NCBI GenBank assembly: GCA_963070105.1 | Contig: OY718804.1 | Coordinates: 8,415,817 to 8,479,816, forward strand | Length of the DNA: 64,000 nt | Origin: Litomosoides sigmodontis | Lineage: Eukaryota > Nematoda > Chromadorea > Rhabditida > Onchocercidae | Reading direction: 5' to 3' | Shown here: in pieces, positions 1 through 13,900 of the stretch | Numbering within the stretch: the stretch's first letter is position 1 | Layout of the letters: every line of letters starts with the position of its first letter | Translations under genes and position numbers: made by a program | Notes under the pieces: generated by a model | The model's input: only the letters and a program-made list of their open reading frames with translations | The model's database searches: none | Told to the model about the DNA's origin: nothing

Positions 1-3000
1 AAGTTTCCATTAAGTTCACCGCGGCAATGTTCATTGCATTATCAAATGGTTGTACAACCACGTGAAGAGGGACGCATGGTCACACTGGATCCAATAACGA
101 AGAAAACACGGAGAGTTCCTCTATCAACTGGAGAAATGAGTAAGTTGTACTAATGGATGTGAATTTCAAAAAATTTGTGACTAAAAGGATTTAAAATAGA
201 ATTGTTATGAGCATCCAAAGAAAAACATCAAATTAATCAGTTATGAAGTTCAGCAATATTGCGATGATTAATGGCTGTCAGGTAAGGGAGTCTGAATCTA
301 AACATGGTTTAAATTAAATGTAAAGTTTTGTTATCGGCTGTTGTATATATGTCAATTTGCAGTTCACATGAAGCGTGGACGTACGAAAACTGACCAGCAG
401 TATTTAGCAGATATTCTTAAACTTATGTCAGGCCAATATGATAAAAAAGTTAAAGCACTGAAAGTAGCATCACTGAAGCAAACTGTTTTATTTCGTCCAG
501 AAACGGGTAACACTTTTGAAATAATTCTTGTTGAAAGGCATAGTGCATTTGACTTCAACTTTAACAATATTAAAACCAGAAGGGAGAAAATTTAAAGCGC
601 GGTTCTCATCGACATATGTTGCATTTTAATTGAAGGAGGATTTCTTTTAAGATTTTTGTATGGAATACAAATATATATTATTGTTACATATGGATATTAC
701 AGCTGATTATAATATGGAAAAGTGGGGTCCATTGCAATCTCAAGAATTGAAATTTGCTGAACTGGGGATACGTTACGATTCTACAGTAACCTGTTCTGCA
801 GTAGTTGATTATCGTAATGAACGACGTGAAAAATTACGTGAACAGGATCGTGAACGTTCGCGCTTAAAAGAAGAAGAGGAGCAGAAGAGAGAAGCGATGG
901 TTGGTTTGTTGAGATTCTTTACGAAAACCCGCGATATAAAGATATGCTGATCGTTAGCCACAGATCTCTTTATATCATTTGGAATAGCTGGATTTGACAT
1001 GCCACGTGTTCTGGACTTCAGAATTTCGCTTGTGGAGACCGTTAAAAATCACAGTTAATAAATCAGTGTTGGAATGTTTATCATAATTTAGGCTATGGAA
1101 CAACAACGCAGTCATGAGCAGAAATTAATTCGTAAAGAATCAGCAGTTACTGCAATTCCTGGTATTATACATTATCAAAAAGTAAGTTATGGGGCCGTCA
1201 TGGAGCATGCTCAGCAACAACTCACTGCTACTTCAACACCAGTAATGAGCGCCCCGGCTGTTTCGACTGTGAGGACATATAGTTAGTTAACAGTTCCTTG
1301 TTGCTTTTTTCTCAATTCTTTCGGTTATTTATATTACACATTCAAACGCCATTCTTAACTCGATTCGCGCACAGTGTTCTGTTTAATTCATATAAATACT
1401 ATAAGCATACAAATACTGTGTAATCGCCAAATTGAGGCTTAACATCGGTTTCTCTTTGTTTCGATTTATTCTTCATCGAAAACTATTCATTTTGTCAAAA
1501 TGGACCTTTTGACTGCTTTACAGCTTCTGGTAGTTGTGTTCAAAGTCAGCTTGTGGGGAATGTATCTGGACAAGGTGTAGCATATGCGGGTGATGCGCCT
1601 CCAGTAATTGTTAGTCAACGAACTTACGTTGACCATCCACAAGTGGTAGGTAATTTCTAAATTTGAATAATTGTGTGATTTTTCAATACTAATGTTTGCT
1701 TGGTTGTCGAAGAATTTTTGGAATCGTTTAAAATGTTATTATTGTTCTTCCAACCTCAATTATAATGTTCAAAATTTCAAATATGATGGGTTATGTAGAG
1801 TAGAAAACGGAAGAGAAGAAGAGTAAATAATGATCTTCCGATATTATCTATCCCCATTGTACAGAATAATGATGGAGTTATTGGTATTCAGTGGTTGATA
1901 AATTTTGTATTTCTTCTAAATAGAAGGACACCAATTTATGTGGATTAAGTTCTTAATTATGTTGTTGGTCACAAGCAGCTTCTCATTTTTCGTTTCAATA
2001 CTATGAAATAAGAAACTGAAATTTTCAGTTTCCGAAATTCCAGGCTGTATCCGGTGCTGCACCTGGTGCTCACCAGATCAGTACTCGACGTGTTGCTATT
2101 TCGGTTGGTCCAGGAACCTCAACTCAGCATCAGATCATCATGACAGGAGGTACACAGATGGGGTCATCTGGTGGGCAACAACCTTACGCTGTCGTTGTTA
2201 ATTCTCAAGATACTGTAAGAACATTTAATTGTGTAATGCCCTTTTTCGTATTTAAAATATTAAATTTCATTTGTATTTGTGTTTTCCTTTGCATAAAAAA
2301 GATCGCAATGCAAAAATACTTTTGGTTCGATTTTTAGCTGTCTGGACAGCAGCTTGGTAGTCGTTTCCAGTACACAACTCGACAAGAAGGTGTAGGTGAG
2401 CGGCAGACTGTTTATCGAACAATACCATCAGCAGGACCAAAAAAAGGACTTTGCGCATCTGCTGTACAAAGGGTTAGCAAATATCTGTGACAAATAATTT
2501 AATTTTATCTTTTTTATTTATTAGACATTTAACTGTTGTTTAAATGCTTTTTGTGAAGTGACCGACCTGTTTTGACAATGTATCCTACTTTTTTATGTTG
2601 GCATTTTATGCTAGTAACACTGCATTTCATTACTAGAAAAAAAGTGGATGAGAGGGAACTGAAATACTACTTTTTAATGTTTTTTTTGATGCCATAAAAA
2701 TTCTGGTATTGGGATGATGTGCGATTATTTTATGTTTTCCCTTCAAAATGAATTTTTTTCAGCAAAAAATGTTCCAGATTGCGACAGGATATGGAACATC
2801 CCAAGAAGCACAACAACAGATATATGCAACTACGTCACATGCTGGACGGACGCTGATAATGTCTCAAGGAGATACTTCACAGCTAGGCGAAACGAGTCAG
2901 ATACAAATGATTCGACCACAAATTCAAACAAGCGGGATATCTATGCGACAAGAAGCACGGTCTAAAATAAATCAGCGTACACCGGTTACTTATTATTACG

Positions 3001-4719
3001 TATTACATATTTCTTGCTTCTTCAATGATCCATATCTCTATGGAAGTGAGTACAAAATTTGCACTAGTTCTTTAGTAATGTACCGTAGTAAAACCTTTTG
3101 AAATTAGTTTTTATTAATTTCTTATTTTATGCACTTGACGATATTTAGAGTTTTTATTTAGAGCTTTTAACTGTTTTAACAGGGTCGTTTATATGTCACA
3201 ACTGCTGCTGGTGATAGAACTTACTTGATGCAGCAGTCACAGGTACGAATGATGCCTGGGGGACAGCGAATTACACCAAAACGTACAACAGGTGCAATAC
3301 ATACGAAAACAATTGCTGGACAGCCTCAGGTATTTTGTTATAATTTATTAATTGCAGTTGATATTTGAATTCCTGAAATTAAAATTAATATTCTCAGCGC
3401 CAAATAATAGTGACGGAATCGTTGGACTAAAAGTTAAAAAATTAAATATCAGTATGGTAAAATTATCAAATAAATTGTATTTGATTCTGCAGGTTGCTAT
3501 GATGTTACCGCGCGGAAGTCCGGTACAGCAGATACGGACAGTATCGTAAGTTTATAGTGAAGTTTCCATCATGTTTGCAATGTTCACTTATTTTTTGCAT
3601 TATTATTGCGCAGCTGTTGATAACCATAAGAATTATTGATCGGTTTGCTGGAGCACAGAAAATCTTTTGGAGGGGTGGCGGGAGGAGGGGGAGGAGATGA
3701 ACTTATTCTGATATTAGAAACTAAAAGTTTATTATCCTGCAATCATTTATACCAAATGTTACAAAAAAAAGATTAATTGTTACTCATTAAAGACGCAGTA
3801 TTGGTTATCAGAGCTCTCGCGTCCCATCAATTGGATTAGTCATGAGTGGTAATTCAAGAAACACTGAGAATATCACGGGCTCTGCAACAAGCAAGCAGTT
3901 ACCATCTGCCGGTTAGTACAGAACTTTTAGGTCTTTTTGTTGGTGACTAAACACGATTAAATGTAACTGGATGAATAAAGGCCAAAATGAGTTCTTTAAC
4001 AAAATTTTTACAAAACTCAACGTTTACATCTGATTTTCGCTTCTCATTATTTTGGTTATTTTCTAGATACCAAATAAGTTATTTTGGGTCTCATTTTTCA
4101 TTTTTGCTAGGAAGCGCTTTATTTCCGAATCGTAGAAAATATTTCGGTTTGGGTTCTGTAGATATTGCTGGAATATCAAGCTCGAAGTGAAAGTTAGTGA
4201 AAGAGGATTCTCATTTATCTGTTTTATTATTGCGACATGGTTTTTCTTTCAATATGTGTTATAAACATTTGTTTAGGTGGAATCTCACGGCAATCCATTT
4301 CGGGTGCTTCGTCGAGTACCAGACAGGTAACCGTTGCGGTGCAGGGTGTTGGCAGTTCTGCTTCCACTATACTACAAGGTGCTCTTGTAACTTTATATTT
4401 TCAAGTTTGATGATGAAGGTTAATTAGTGGAATTAACAGGATTTGCACATTTAACCACTGTTTTAACAGCATCCGTAATGTGATTAGAGCTGCGTTACTC
4501 TTACTTCCGATATGAATATTATGACAAATTTTAACTACTTTAGATCATCCAGTGGGTATTCCAACCCAGCAAACTCAGTATTTACCGCCGATAACTCTTT
4601 CAAATCAAGCCAATGTTCAGCAACGCTATGTTGCATCGCAACCACCAGGTGATAATGGAAGTACACCTTCAGCTGGTAATGCGATATCTGGAGCACAGTC
4701 ATCTCGCATAGATTCGTAA
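1..4719 (+). CDS. ssl-1: EP400/SSL-1-type SWI2/SNF2 chromatin remodeller, C-terminal part (5' truncated)
   Basis: Partial gene; the ATPase lies upstream of the window. The first exon carries the end of a SANT-like helix followed by QPREEGR, which matches the segment after the SANT domain of human EP400 (IPREEGK). A later exon has FAELGIRYDS and a charged helix rich in R, E and K, matching the EP400 block AESGINYDK plus basic helix. The rest is a low-complexity Q/S/T/G-rich tail, as in EP400. Exons by splice sites and frame: 1-139, 363-506, 703-899, 1092-1281, 1524-1645, 2044-2214, 2338-2472, 2763-2999, 3183-3329, 3493-3545, 3793-3911, 4277-4378, 4544-4719; every junction keeps the frame and the stop TAA is at 4717-4719. 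EP400 proteins are nuclear subunits of TIP60/NuA4-type complexes that exchange H2A.Z. Assignment rests on remembered family motifs; another Q-rich nuclear protein is a less likely alternative. Confidence 0.78.
3669..3694 (+). other. G-rich tract with quadruplex potential in an ssl-1 intron
   Basis: Runs of 2-5 G separated by single A, T or C bases on the coding strand, inside the intron 3546-3792. The surrounding sequence is strongly AT-rich, so the tract is conspicuous. It could fold as a two- or three-layer G-quadruplex in the pre-mRNA. Confidence 0.4.
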
Positions 4720-6280
4720 ACTCATTTACTTTTCAGCTCTTTTAATTCTATGATTTTGATTGTAATCATTGGTTCAGTCGATGCTTTACTGTTCTTGTAT
4801 TTATGAAATTGTATTGATTTATATTTAACTTTTTCTGTAAGATTGTGATATTTGTTCCATTATTGTAAAATCGAAAGTTTCTAATGAAAGCGCTCGTCAG
4901 AAACTGATCTCAGTAATTTCCATTTACTCTTTCACTGTGTCTGCTTATTTTTCTGTTCCTGCTATGTAAAAAATAATTCTTCCAATTCTAATCTGCATAA
5001 AATGCAGTTCATCTGCCTCATTTACCAATAAGCTATTGCCTTCCAGTGTTCATGTACATCGTTATTTTTCTAGTGAATTCACAGATGCGAATTATAAGTT
5101 CGTCCATAGTAAATGGTAAATGCAATTGTATCATATTTTTTTTATCTATTTTAATGATTTATTTGTGAGCTGGACGTTGGTTTCATATTGTTGTTGCTTG
5201 CTCGATGGTTAAAGATCAGCTCATTATCAGAATCTTTTAAGCGTTTTCCATTGATGGATGGTTCATGGATAGTTCATTCTGGATCCTGGATTCTTGTCGT
5301 CGTATCGGTGTTTTTTCATAGTACTTGGATTGCTCCCTTATTCAATGATTCTGATAATGATCGGTTTTATACAATACTACTGAGTCTACCTGAACACGGG
5401 ATATTTCATGTAGTACTACTGAGTCCATCTAAGCATTCCAAGCACAGAATATTTAGTCAAGGACTCATGTGTGCCAAATTACAATTAACAGTTCAATTTA
5501 AAGAATTATTTTTTGAAAAGCGTTTTCAATATAATACCTATCATCTGTTTACGTATGCATCAAAGCTTTTTCCTTCCCATTGTAATTAATCGAATGAGTG
5601 GAAAACGATTATTTTAATTTCTCCTATTGGTATCTATCAGTATCATTAAAGAATTGAATTAGGCATAATACGCAGTAAAGTTTCCTGTGGCACATTCAAA
5701 CAATACTATTGCTGCTGTTAAGAATTGTGCTTTCTTAGCAGCAGTAACAGAGTGTGTGATTAAGAACAAATTTGGAAATGATATGTTTGAGGGAGTTAGA
5801 GTGTTTGGTGTATGAAGTTCAGTGTTAAATTGTTACTAATGGAAGAGGCGATGACCAGTGGTGGACTAGTGAAAAACCTTGGCAGAATACATCGATCGAA
5901 TTGCGACTGTGATGTGATGCGATATCTATCAGTCGTCAGCGCTATTTTCAGGCGAATTGTGCGCTGCAGCGTTCCGTTCTATACATTTCTCCAATGGTAG
6001 TCCTCCTGTTAGGTACCGCCTGTGGAGGTACCATTGGTCAGTGCTATCATCGCTGACTTATTTTCGAGTCTCCATAGAATTACTATGGAGATGTTTCAAC
6101 TGATGGTGCTGTAAAAGCAGATGTGTATGCGTGCGGGGGTGTACCTACACTATGAAACGATGCTACCACAGGGACACGGCTTCCATCCACCTCAACTGCA
6201 ACAGAAGAGACCCGATCCTCTCTCTCACCCATCATCTTACTTCAACCTTAGCGGAAACTAGAATGGATGAGCGAAGTGGT

Positions 6281-6402
6281 GGGTCGACACACACGCACAC
6301 TGCACACCACACACGCAAACACACATACAACGGTTCGATGATACTTCCTCTGGTCTTGCTTGGGGACCCTCGAGAAGCAACTGTCTCTCTCTCTCTCTCT
6401 CT
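6281..6402. repeat. CA/CT microsatellite cluster
   Basis: Interrupted CA-rich run at about 6283-6330 followed by an almost pure CT run at about 6383-6402. The short ORFs on both strands here are made of this repeat. Confidence 0.8.
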
Positions 6403-7930
6403 CCACTTTCATTCCTGTTCATTTCCCCTTTCATTGTCTTACTCACAACTCCTACAGTGACTCAGTCTTCCTTCACCTTAACCTCATTAAATCAGTTCAA
6501 GTGTTGTCACTCCGGTTTCTCCTTAATTCCAACCGAACCGAACCGAAGTGGTGGTGGATGAATTTGCTAGAAGACTGACTGCTACTAGTAGCACGTGCGA
6601 CATGATGTGGAGAGATACAACGTTTAACGATTAGTTGCGTGAGGTTCAAGACTTCGTGAGGCTGAATTACTGGATGAAATTCATAAAATTCAGGTAATAA
6701 TAACCTGTGGGAAATTCTCCTTCTCTTCTCATATTAAAAGTATTCACTTAATTTCTGATGTTAATTTCCACTTGCGTTAAACACTGTCAAAAGGACACGG
6801 ATCACTTACTTAACAGCTCACTGAACTGGCCTATTATTCAAAGACGAACAACTTCCGGTACACAGTCATCACTTGCTTGATGAGTCATCGGCACAGTTGA
6901 AATTCTCCCTTCCTCTCCTCCTACGTCGTACTACAGCAGGAGGAACAGCAGCTACATCTCTACTCTTGCTCCTGCGCCTATCATCCCAAACTGCCAAGTG
7001 GAATTGAATTCGTTTGCGCTTCACTTCATCCGCAATCATTTCATTTCCACTCCCTCTAGCATTTCACCCGTACTGAGCGAAGTATTGAAATTTGTTCGAA
7101 ATTTATACACGCTCCCTCATGGGCCATTCAACCACTATTCATAACGTACAGGACAAAAAATGCACATGAGTGATCGGTCAGCCGGGTCATTCCAAACAAC
7201 ACTGGTTATTTTCCTTTAAAATATCGATAATCCTTACTGTTTTCCCCTATCACACTTTTCTGAAAAAAGTTTCACTCGCTTTTGTTCAACTCGAACTCAT
7301 TCATTTCAACTACATTTCTTCAATGTTTTCCTCGACGAAAGCTTTTTGAAATTTACACAATTCTTCCTTTCGTAGATTGCAGCGAGTGAGCTGATATGTC
7401 TTATCAAAGAAATCATTCTAAAATCACTTTGCACCAGTTATTAGCTCACTTATTATTGAACCATTAGCAGCTATCATATCCTTTGTCACATGGCGCAATC
7501 AGATTGCACAAATTTAAAGTCCGTGAAAGGGTAGACTGTTTGACATACATATATGTTACCACTGATAAGGCTTAACCTTATCATACCTAGCTACAAGTGC
7601 ACAATTAAAGTATTTCCGGTTGAAATTAAATTTCTCGTCTGCTCTCTCTCTCTCTCTCTCTTAGAAACATATCTATTCATATTAAAAATTATCATTTCCA
7701 TTTCTATCAAAATGTTTTCTGAAAAAAAAAAACAAATTCGCCTCTCAGCATATTATTTCCGCATTAACGGCAATTGAAATAAGATTTTTTTTTAAAAGCA
7801 TTTGTTGTGCATTTGTTTTTTTGGGATGTGAAATTCATTTGGAACAAATTACTGTTTTTGATTTGCGTGAGAGAACGGAATTCTTTCGGAAATTCTCTTC
7901 GCACCAATGATTTGATTGGCATGTGGAATA

Positions 7931-7940
7931 TTTGTTGCAG
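7931..7940 (+). promoter_or_regulatory. Probable spliced-leader acceptor of the integrin gene
   Basis: TTTGTTGCAG lies 19 nt upstream of the integrin ATG with no plausible upstream coding exon. This is the usual position of a nematode trans-splice site. Inference from position and consensus only. Confidence 0.5.
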
Positions 7941-7959
7941 CTAGCGCTATTTAGCCGAC

Positions 7960-10900
7960 ATGAGAGATCGTTTGTTGGCGAGGCTTGGATGGCGTCGTGT
8001 GATATGCCTCTCAACAACGATTTTCATTACTGCTATGGCACAGGAATTTTCTTCCGATGACGGTATTACTAATTATATCCACTTCTTTGTCTTTATAATT
8101 TTTTAATTTATCCCAGAAAATTACTACTCAAAAATTTGTTACGTTTAAGGGAAGGCATTGAAACTGGATTGAAATTTAAAGTATCACCGTCCTTCCTCTC
8201 AAAAAAAAAGGTCAAAATAGTGAAGAATTTGAACATGTAATTATCTAAGATTTCTCGTTCATTTCTTAGTGAAATTCAGATTACAGTCTATCGAGGGTTC
8301 GATTTGATTTTTACTCTCTCTAAAACATTACAATTCTCTTAACTCCAATAGCATTACACACGTGAATGTTAAGTTAAGGTTGTCAGCATTCTTACTTAGC
8401 CTGTAGTTACCGTTGAATGTAAATGAATAGTATAACGTTGCTCGATTGCGGTAATGTCCGCACGTACACTTTTACGAATGTTGCTTTATTTGAAAAAAAA
8501 ATCAAAACAGATGTATTTCTTGATGTGTGCAATTGTCTATTGCAGTAACATCAGAAGTGGTTGAATCAAGGAAGGATTTTCCATGCTATTCGTTACCTCG
8601 TGAGAATTACACATGCAGTGCGTGCATCCAGTTCCATGATACATGCGCCTGGTGTAGTAAAGCAGTATGTTTTAGTTTGTTACACTACTGATTAGTCAGA
8701 GTCATAATATCAAATCATTGGAAGTTAACTTTGAATGAAACTCAACTGTACGAAAGAGTTGTAGCAATTTTTCTTCTGAAGGGATAAGGATAGTTTTTTT
8801 TCTTGCTAGGATTTCGACCATGAAAACCAACATCCACGATGTGATAGTTTGGAGAGACTTATTGAACACGGTTGTCCCGAATTTGAAATTGAGAATCCGA
8901 AAACAACATTGAAAACAACTGAGGTTTGTTTGATTATCAGAGATCTTGAGCAATAATTCGATTTGTTTTTTATTTAATTAATATGATAATCGTCCTGAGA
9001 TGGCCAACAGAAGAAAGAGCAAAGGGAGGGGATGATTTTAGCAGACAACTGTATTAGTGTGGCGAGTATCCATCCAGATTTATATATTGCAGTTTTTTTT
9101 TTTTGTTATAGAATGTTGAATTGAGTAATGCCGGCGATGCAGCGAGTGAGGAAGAAGCAGTTCAGTTACGGCCACAGCGTATGGTTGTTAATATACGACC
9201 AAGTAAATTGTTTCATTTTTCTAACGAATTCTTCAACATTTCAATTTGTGATAAATTTTTTTACTGCTTTTTTTAATAGCCAACATACCACACACTAGTG
9301 CCAGCTTCTTTTTATCCGTAGATGCCCTATGATGTTTTATTCTACTAATTTTCTAGAACCAATTTCGGTCACGAATAAGTTTTCAGAGGCACGTGTTCGA
9401 TTTCAAGTAACCTATCGACAAGCTGTGGATTATCCAGTCGACTTATATTATCTAATGGATTTATCATATTCCATGAAAGATGACAAACAAAAACTGTCTG
9501 AATTAGGCGATTTATTAGGTGAAGTGTTTTTTCTCGGAATATTTCGAAATCTCCGACTTTACTTTTATCGGAATATCCATTTCTTATTAATGATGCGTGT
9601 TTTTCAGCCGAACGAATGAAAGCAATCACGAAGAACTTCAGGCTTGGATTTGGTTCATTTATTGACAAAAAACTTATGCCATTTGTGGATCCTCGTCCGG
9701 AAAAGTAAGTCCAAAAATATATACCTTTAGCAGAGGGGGAAGCGATTCAGCTAAACATAACTTTTGGACTTACGCACTCCTTCACACAATTTTTTTTAGC
9801 AAAAGTTACTAATAAATTGTATTTACTGTGCATTTGTTTTAGCTGTCCAAGTTTTCAACTAATTAAAGCTTTCAACTGTTTCATTTTACTCTGCTTTTCA
9901 GCATAATTTATATTGCAGACAATTATCGCCATGCCCAGAGCAATGTGCACAGCCATATGGTTTCAAGAACCAAATGAGTCTTACAATGGATACGGCTAGA
10001 TTTTCAGTAAATTACTCATAATATTTTTCGTCCAAAATCTTATATGTACAACTTTTTCCAATATTCACAAGCTATCTAATTAAATACTAAGGTAGACGAT
10101 TTCACGCGTAATATGAATATTTCGTTCTGAGAGAGAGAGATGTTCTGTGTTTTCACTAAATATAATTTCTAGTAATTAGCAAAATGCGATTGGCAGTTTG
10201 TTGAGTTCAATCTGTAATATCGCGAGGCAGTTTTAGCTTCATCTCTCCTTTCATTTTTTATTATTGGAGAAGCTTACTGTGCAGCAAGTTTGTTTTAGAA
10301 AGAAGTCGAGGAAGCTGAAATATCGGGAAATTTGGATGCTCCCGAAGGTGGCTTTGACGCTGTTCTACAAGCTTTAACTTGTAATGTAAGCAGAACTTTT
10401 TCTACTTTATCGTATATTATACTTCTGTCATTTTTCTAAACTAAAACCGACAGAAGTATAATATTACAATATTAGTTACTATTCTTTGTAGAACAATATG
10501 TGCTTTTAATATCAAACTTGTCTCTTGCTTCATGGTAGTGTTTGAGAATACATAGTGTGCTTTTAATTTCTGTGACAGAGTTGAGTATGTTGTGGTGCCA
10601 TAATGAAAGTTGCTGTAATGAGCTAAAGCTGAGAAGCCACAACTCATTTTGTAATAACCAACGAAAACTCTTAAATTGTAGGTGGTAATTGGATCTTTCT
10701 AATCGGTAAGATTTCAGGACAGCATTGGTTGGCGTGAACGTGCTCGAAAAATGATCGTATTTTCTACAGATGCTGGTTTTCATTATGCAGGAGATGGACG
10801 AGTATTTTTCTTTGATCCATTTATATTTGTGTTCATATCACATCATGTGTATATGTATTTGCGTACAAATCAGTTGTCACTTCAGAAGTTGCTTGTCGTA

Positions 10901-13900
10901 TTACTGGATCTCTTTTATTTTCATTTGCTAAAAAGTAGATAAGGTTTTTTTGAAAAGAAATTCTAATAATTTGATATATTCAAACAGTTTAATTGGTTTA
11001 GATGGCCGGTGTTGTAGTGCCAAATGATGGACAATGTCATTTGGATAACCAAGGGTACTATACGAAATCACTTGACCAGGATTACCCCTCTATTGCTTTG
11101 TTACATCAGAAAATCAAAGAAAGAAAGGCAAATTTAATTTTTGCCGTTACAGAGAAAAATAAAAATCTCTATAAACAGGTAGGTGAAATTTTTTCTTTAA
11201 AAAAAATGAGATTCATTATTTTAGCTAATAATAATAGTAGCATTTTTTAATTTACATCGAAAATGTATAAGATCGCTTCCTATTTTTCGAGTTCAGTAGA
11301 ACCGTGTGACATATGTGCAACTTCGGTTATATAGTGTTTACCGTATGTTTACATCTGTGCTGTGGATTTAGAACATCTTCCAGTTGTGATGGTTTCAGTT
11401 TTATTTTCAATCATTTAACTTGTTTACTTTTTATAGCAGCTGCATATTTAGCTTATTTAAGCTCAGTATTTAAGCTCAGTGATGCATTGCCTGATGTGAG
11501 CAGTTCGGTTGGTGTGCTGGCCGATGATTCTAGAAATATTGTTTCCCTTATCGAAGAAGAATATAATAAAATTTCCCAGAAAATCATTATGGTTGATAAT
11601 GCGAATGCAAGCCAAGGACTAAGGCTGTCATATCGTTCGAGATGTTTAGAGTAAATTTTAATTGGTTTAGATTTAATTTCAATTTTATTTCGAAAGAGCC
11701 TTTCCGAAATTTCGTAATGCGAACAAGATTAATTTATTAATCAATTCTATAAAAGAGGTCTTGGAAATTAATTTATTTCAAGTGGACATACTCTCAAGGA
11801 AACAAATGTGTGTGATGGAATCAAAGTTGGTGATGAGGTTTCGTTCGAAGTCACCTTGGAGGTAGCGCATTGCGTAAAGGAGCGTGATTTTAATTTAAAA
11901 ATCGGACCAAGTGGTCTTGATGAGACTCTTCAAGTTGATGTTCATGTGCAGTGTGACTGTGATTGCGAAACTGATGTAAGGATCTTAGTTTTGAAAATTT
12001 TTGAATTTCTACTTTTTTAATTTTATGAGGTGATCGATTCTTAGGCCAAAATTTGTTACATGTCATGATGTACCACGCTTAGATAGGATAGAAGAATAGT
12101 TGCTATCTGTATTCTCATTCTTCATGATTGAATTGATCCAAAAATTTTCCAGAGAGTTATTCACAATTCTCCAGTATGTCATGGGAAAGGCGATTTGGTT
12201 TGCGGTGTCTGCATATGTCATGGTACAAATGTCGGGCGACACTGCGAATGTGATGCTCCTGGTCTATCAACTGTTGCTTTAGATGCGAAGTGTAAAAGGT
12301 AGAGTTAGTATATTTTCCATTGTTATTCTGCAACCTTTGCAAGAAGTCTAAATTTCTTAAAAATCAAGAATCTGTCCAGGAATATTCAAATTTTTGGAGC
12401 ACTTGGGAAAGCCTTCGACATTCGAAAATTGCAAATGTGTCATGTTGTAGATTTGTTTTTTTCAGTTTTCTGAGAACTTTGCTTACATATCTTTTCAGGA
12501 CAAATGAAAGTGCTATTTGTGAAGGCCGAGGAGTTTGCAACTGTGGCGTTTGTGAATGTTTCGAACGTGATGTACGTTCACTTCGTTTTTTAGTTTGAAT
12601 GGGAAAAGAACGAATTTTATTATGATATATTATTCATATTGTGTTAGAACATTCCTATATTTATTTTCGAAAATTTTTTCGAGCATAATGCATTATTTAC
12701 TTGGGACTATCTGCTCAGTTTTGGGTTTGGACTTTCTTAGCTTTCCACTGCAATACTTTTTGCTTTGTTGACTAAAAACCGTTTACAGTGCTGTCCTCAT
12801 GAAATTGTAGGCACAAAATTGAAAATTAGGAAAATTATTAGCATTTTGCAATGCTTTTAATTTCAGAATATGAATGAGAAAATTTCGGGCCAGTTTTGTG
12901 AATGTGATAATTTTAACTGTCCAAGACATGATCGTAAAATTTGTGCTGGGCATGGTACTTGTGACTGTGGGCAATGCACATGCAAGCCCGGTTGGACAGG
13001 TGATTTCATTTTATTCCTTGAACTCCTGTAGCATCACTAGTTAAACTGCGGAGTGTTGTCTTTTTACCAAAAATTTTTGCCCTGAAGGTGATGCTATTGT
13101 AATTTGATTGCTTGAGTCGAATAGACTAATTACATTTATTCCTCTAGGCCGAGCATGTGAATGTCCCTTAAGCTTGGACAGTTGTATGGCTGCGAATGGT
13201 AAAGTATGCAACGGACAGGGGGAATGCATTTGCGGACGTTGTCGCTGCTTCAGTGATGGTCCAGGCAATCGTTATTCGGGCCCGAAATGTGAAATTTGTC
13301 CCGTGAGTTCAAAAAATTTATTCACTGGTTAATTTTAATCGGGATAAAAAATTTATGATAATTGAACTAGTTTTATCATAATTTGGAATTGTTATACTTC
13401 TATTTTATTGTTTTCCTTAATTTTCATCCTTCTGCACTCACTGATAAGATGTTATTACTAGTTCAAATAAGTGATCGATTGTGTGAAGTGGCTTGATGAC
13501 TCAGTGCACTCTATACACCTATTACTAAATTTTTATCCTGTAACTCACATGAGACGTCCCATAGTGAAGGAATAGTATTGAGAGTAGAGGAAGGCTTTAA
13601 ATTTTAAATCAAATTATATGCTTCAGGATTGTAATACTTAGTATTTTTAGGTTATGTACCAAAAAAGATGTTTTAATTTTCTATTTAATTTCTTATAAAA
13701 TCCGTAATGCTGTTTTGAATTCTACTAACTTTCAGACTTGTCCATCCAAATGTGTTGAGCACAAACCATGTGTGATGTGTCAGCAATGGCAAACTGGTCC
13801 ATATAATGAAACTCAATGTGATGAGTGTATTTTCACCGTGATACCTGTTAGCGAATTACCAGGTTATCATTTTACTACGATTAGCGTAGAAGACTGATTT

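Larger units (their letters stand above)
4720..7959. other. Intergenic region between ssl-1 and the integrin gene
   Basis: About 3.2 kb with no supported gene. Open frames at 5188-5589 (133 codons) and 6131-6460 have no recognisable domain, no flanking splice signals and low-complexity composition. Contents: 3' flank of ssl-1, an imperfect short direct repeat (TACTACTGAGTC) near 5379 and 5415, CA and CT microsatellites at 6281-6402, a CT run at 7641-7662, and the presumed promoter of the integrin gene. Confidence 0.6.

Noticed and set aside
5188..5589. 133-codon frame after ssl-1
   Set aside because: No domain, no signal, no splice context; codon content matches surrounding AT-rich DNA.
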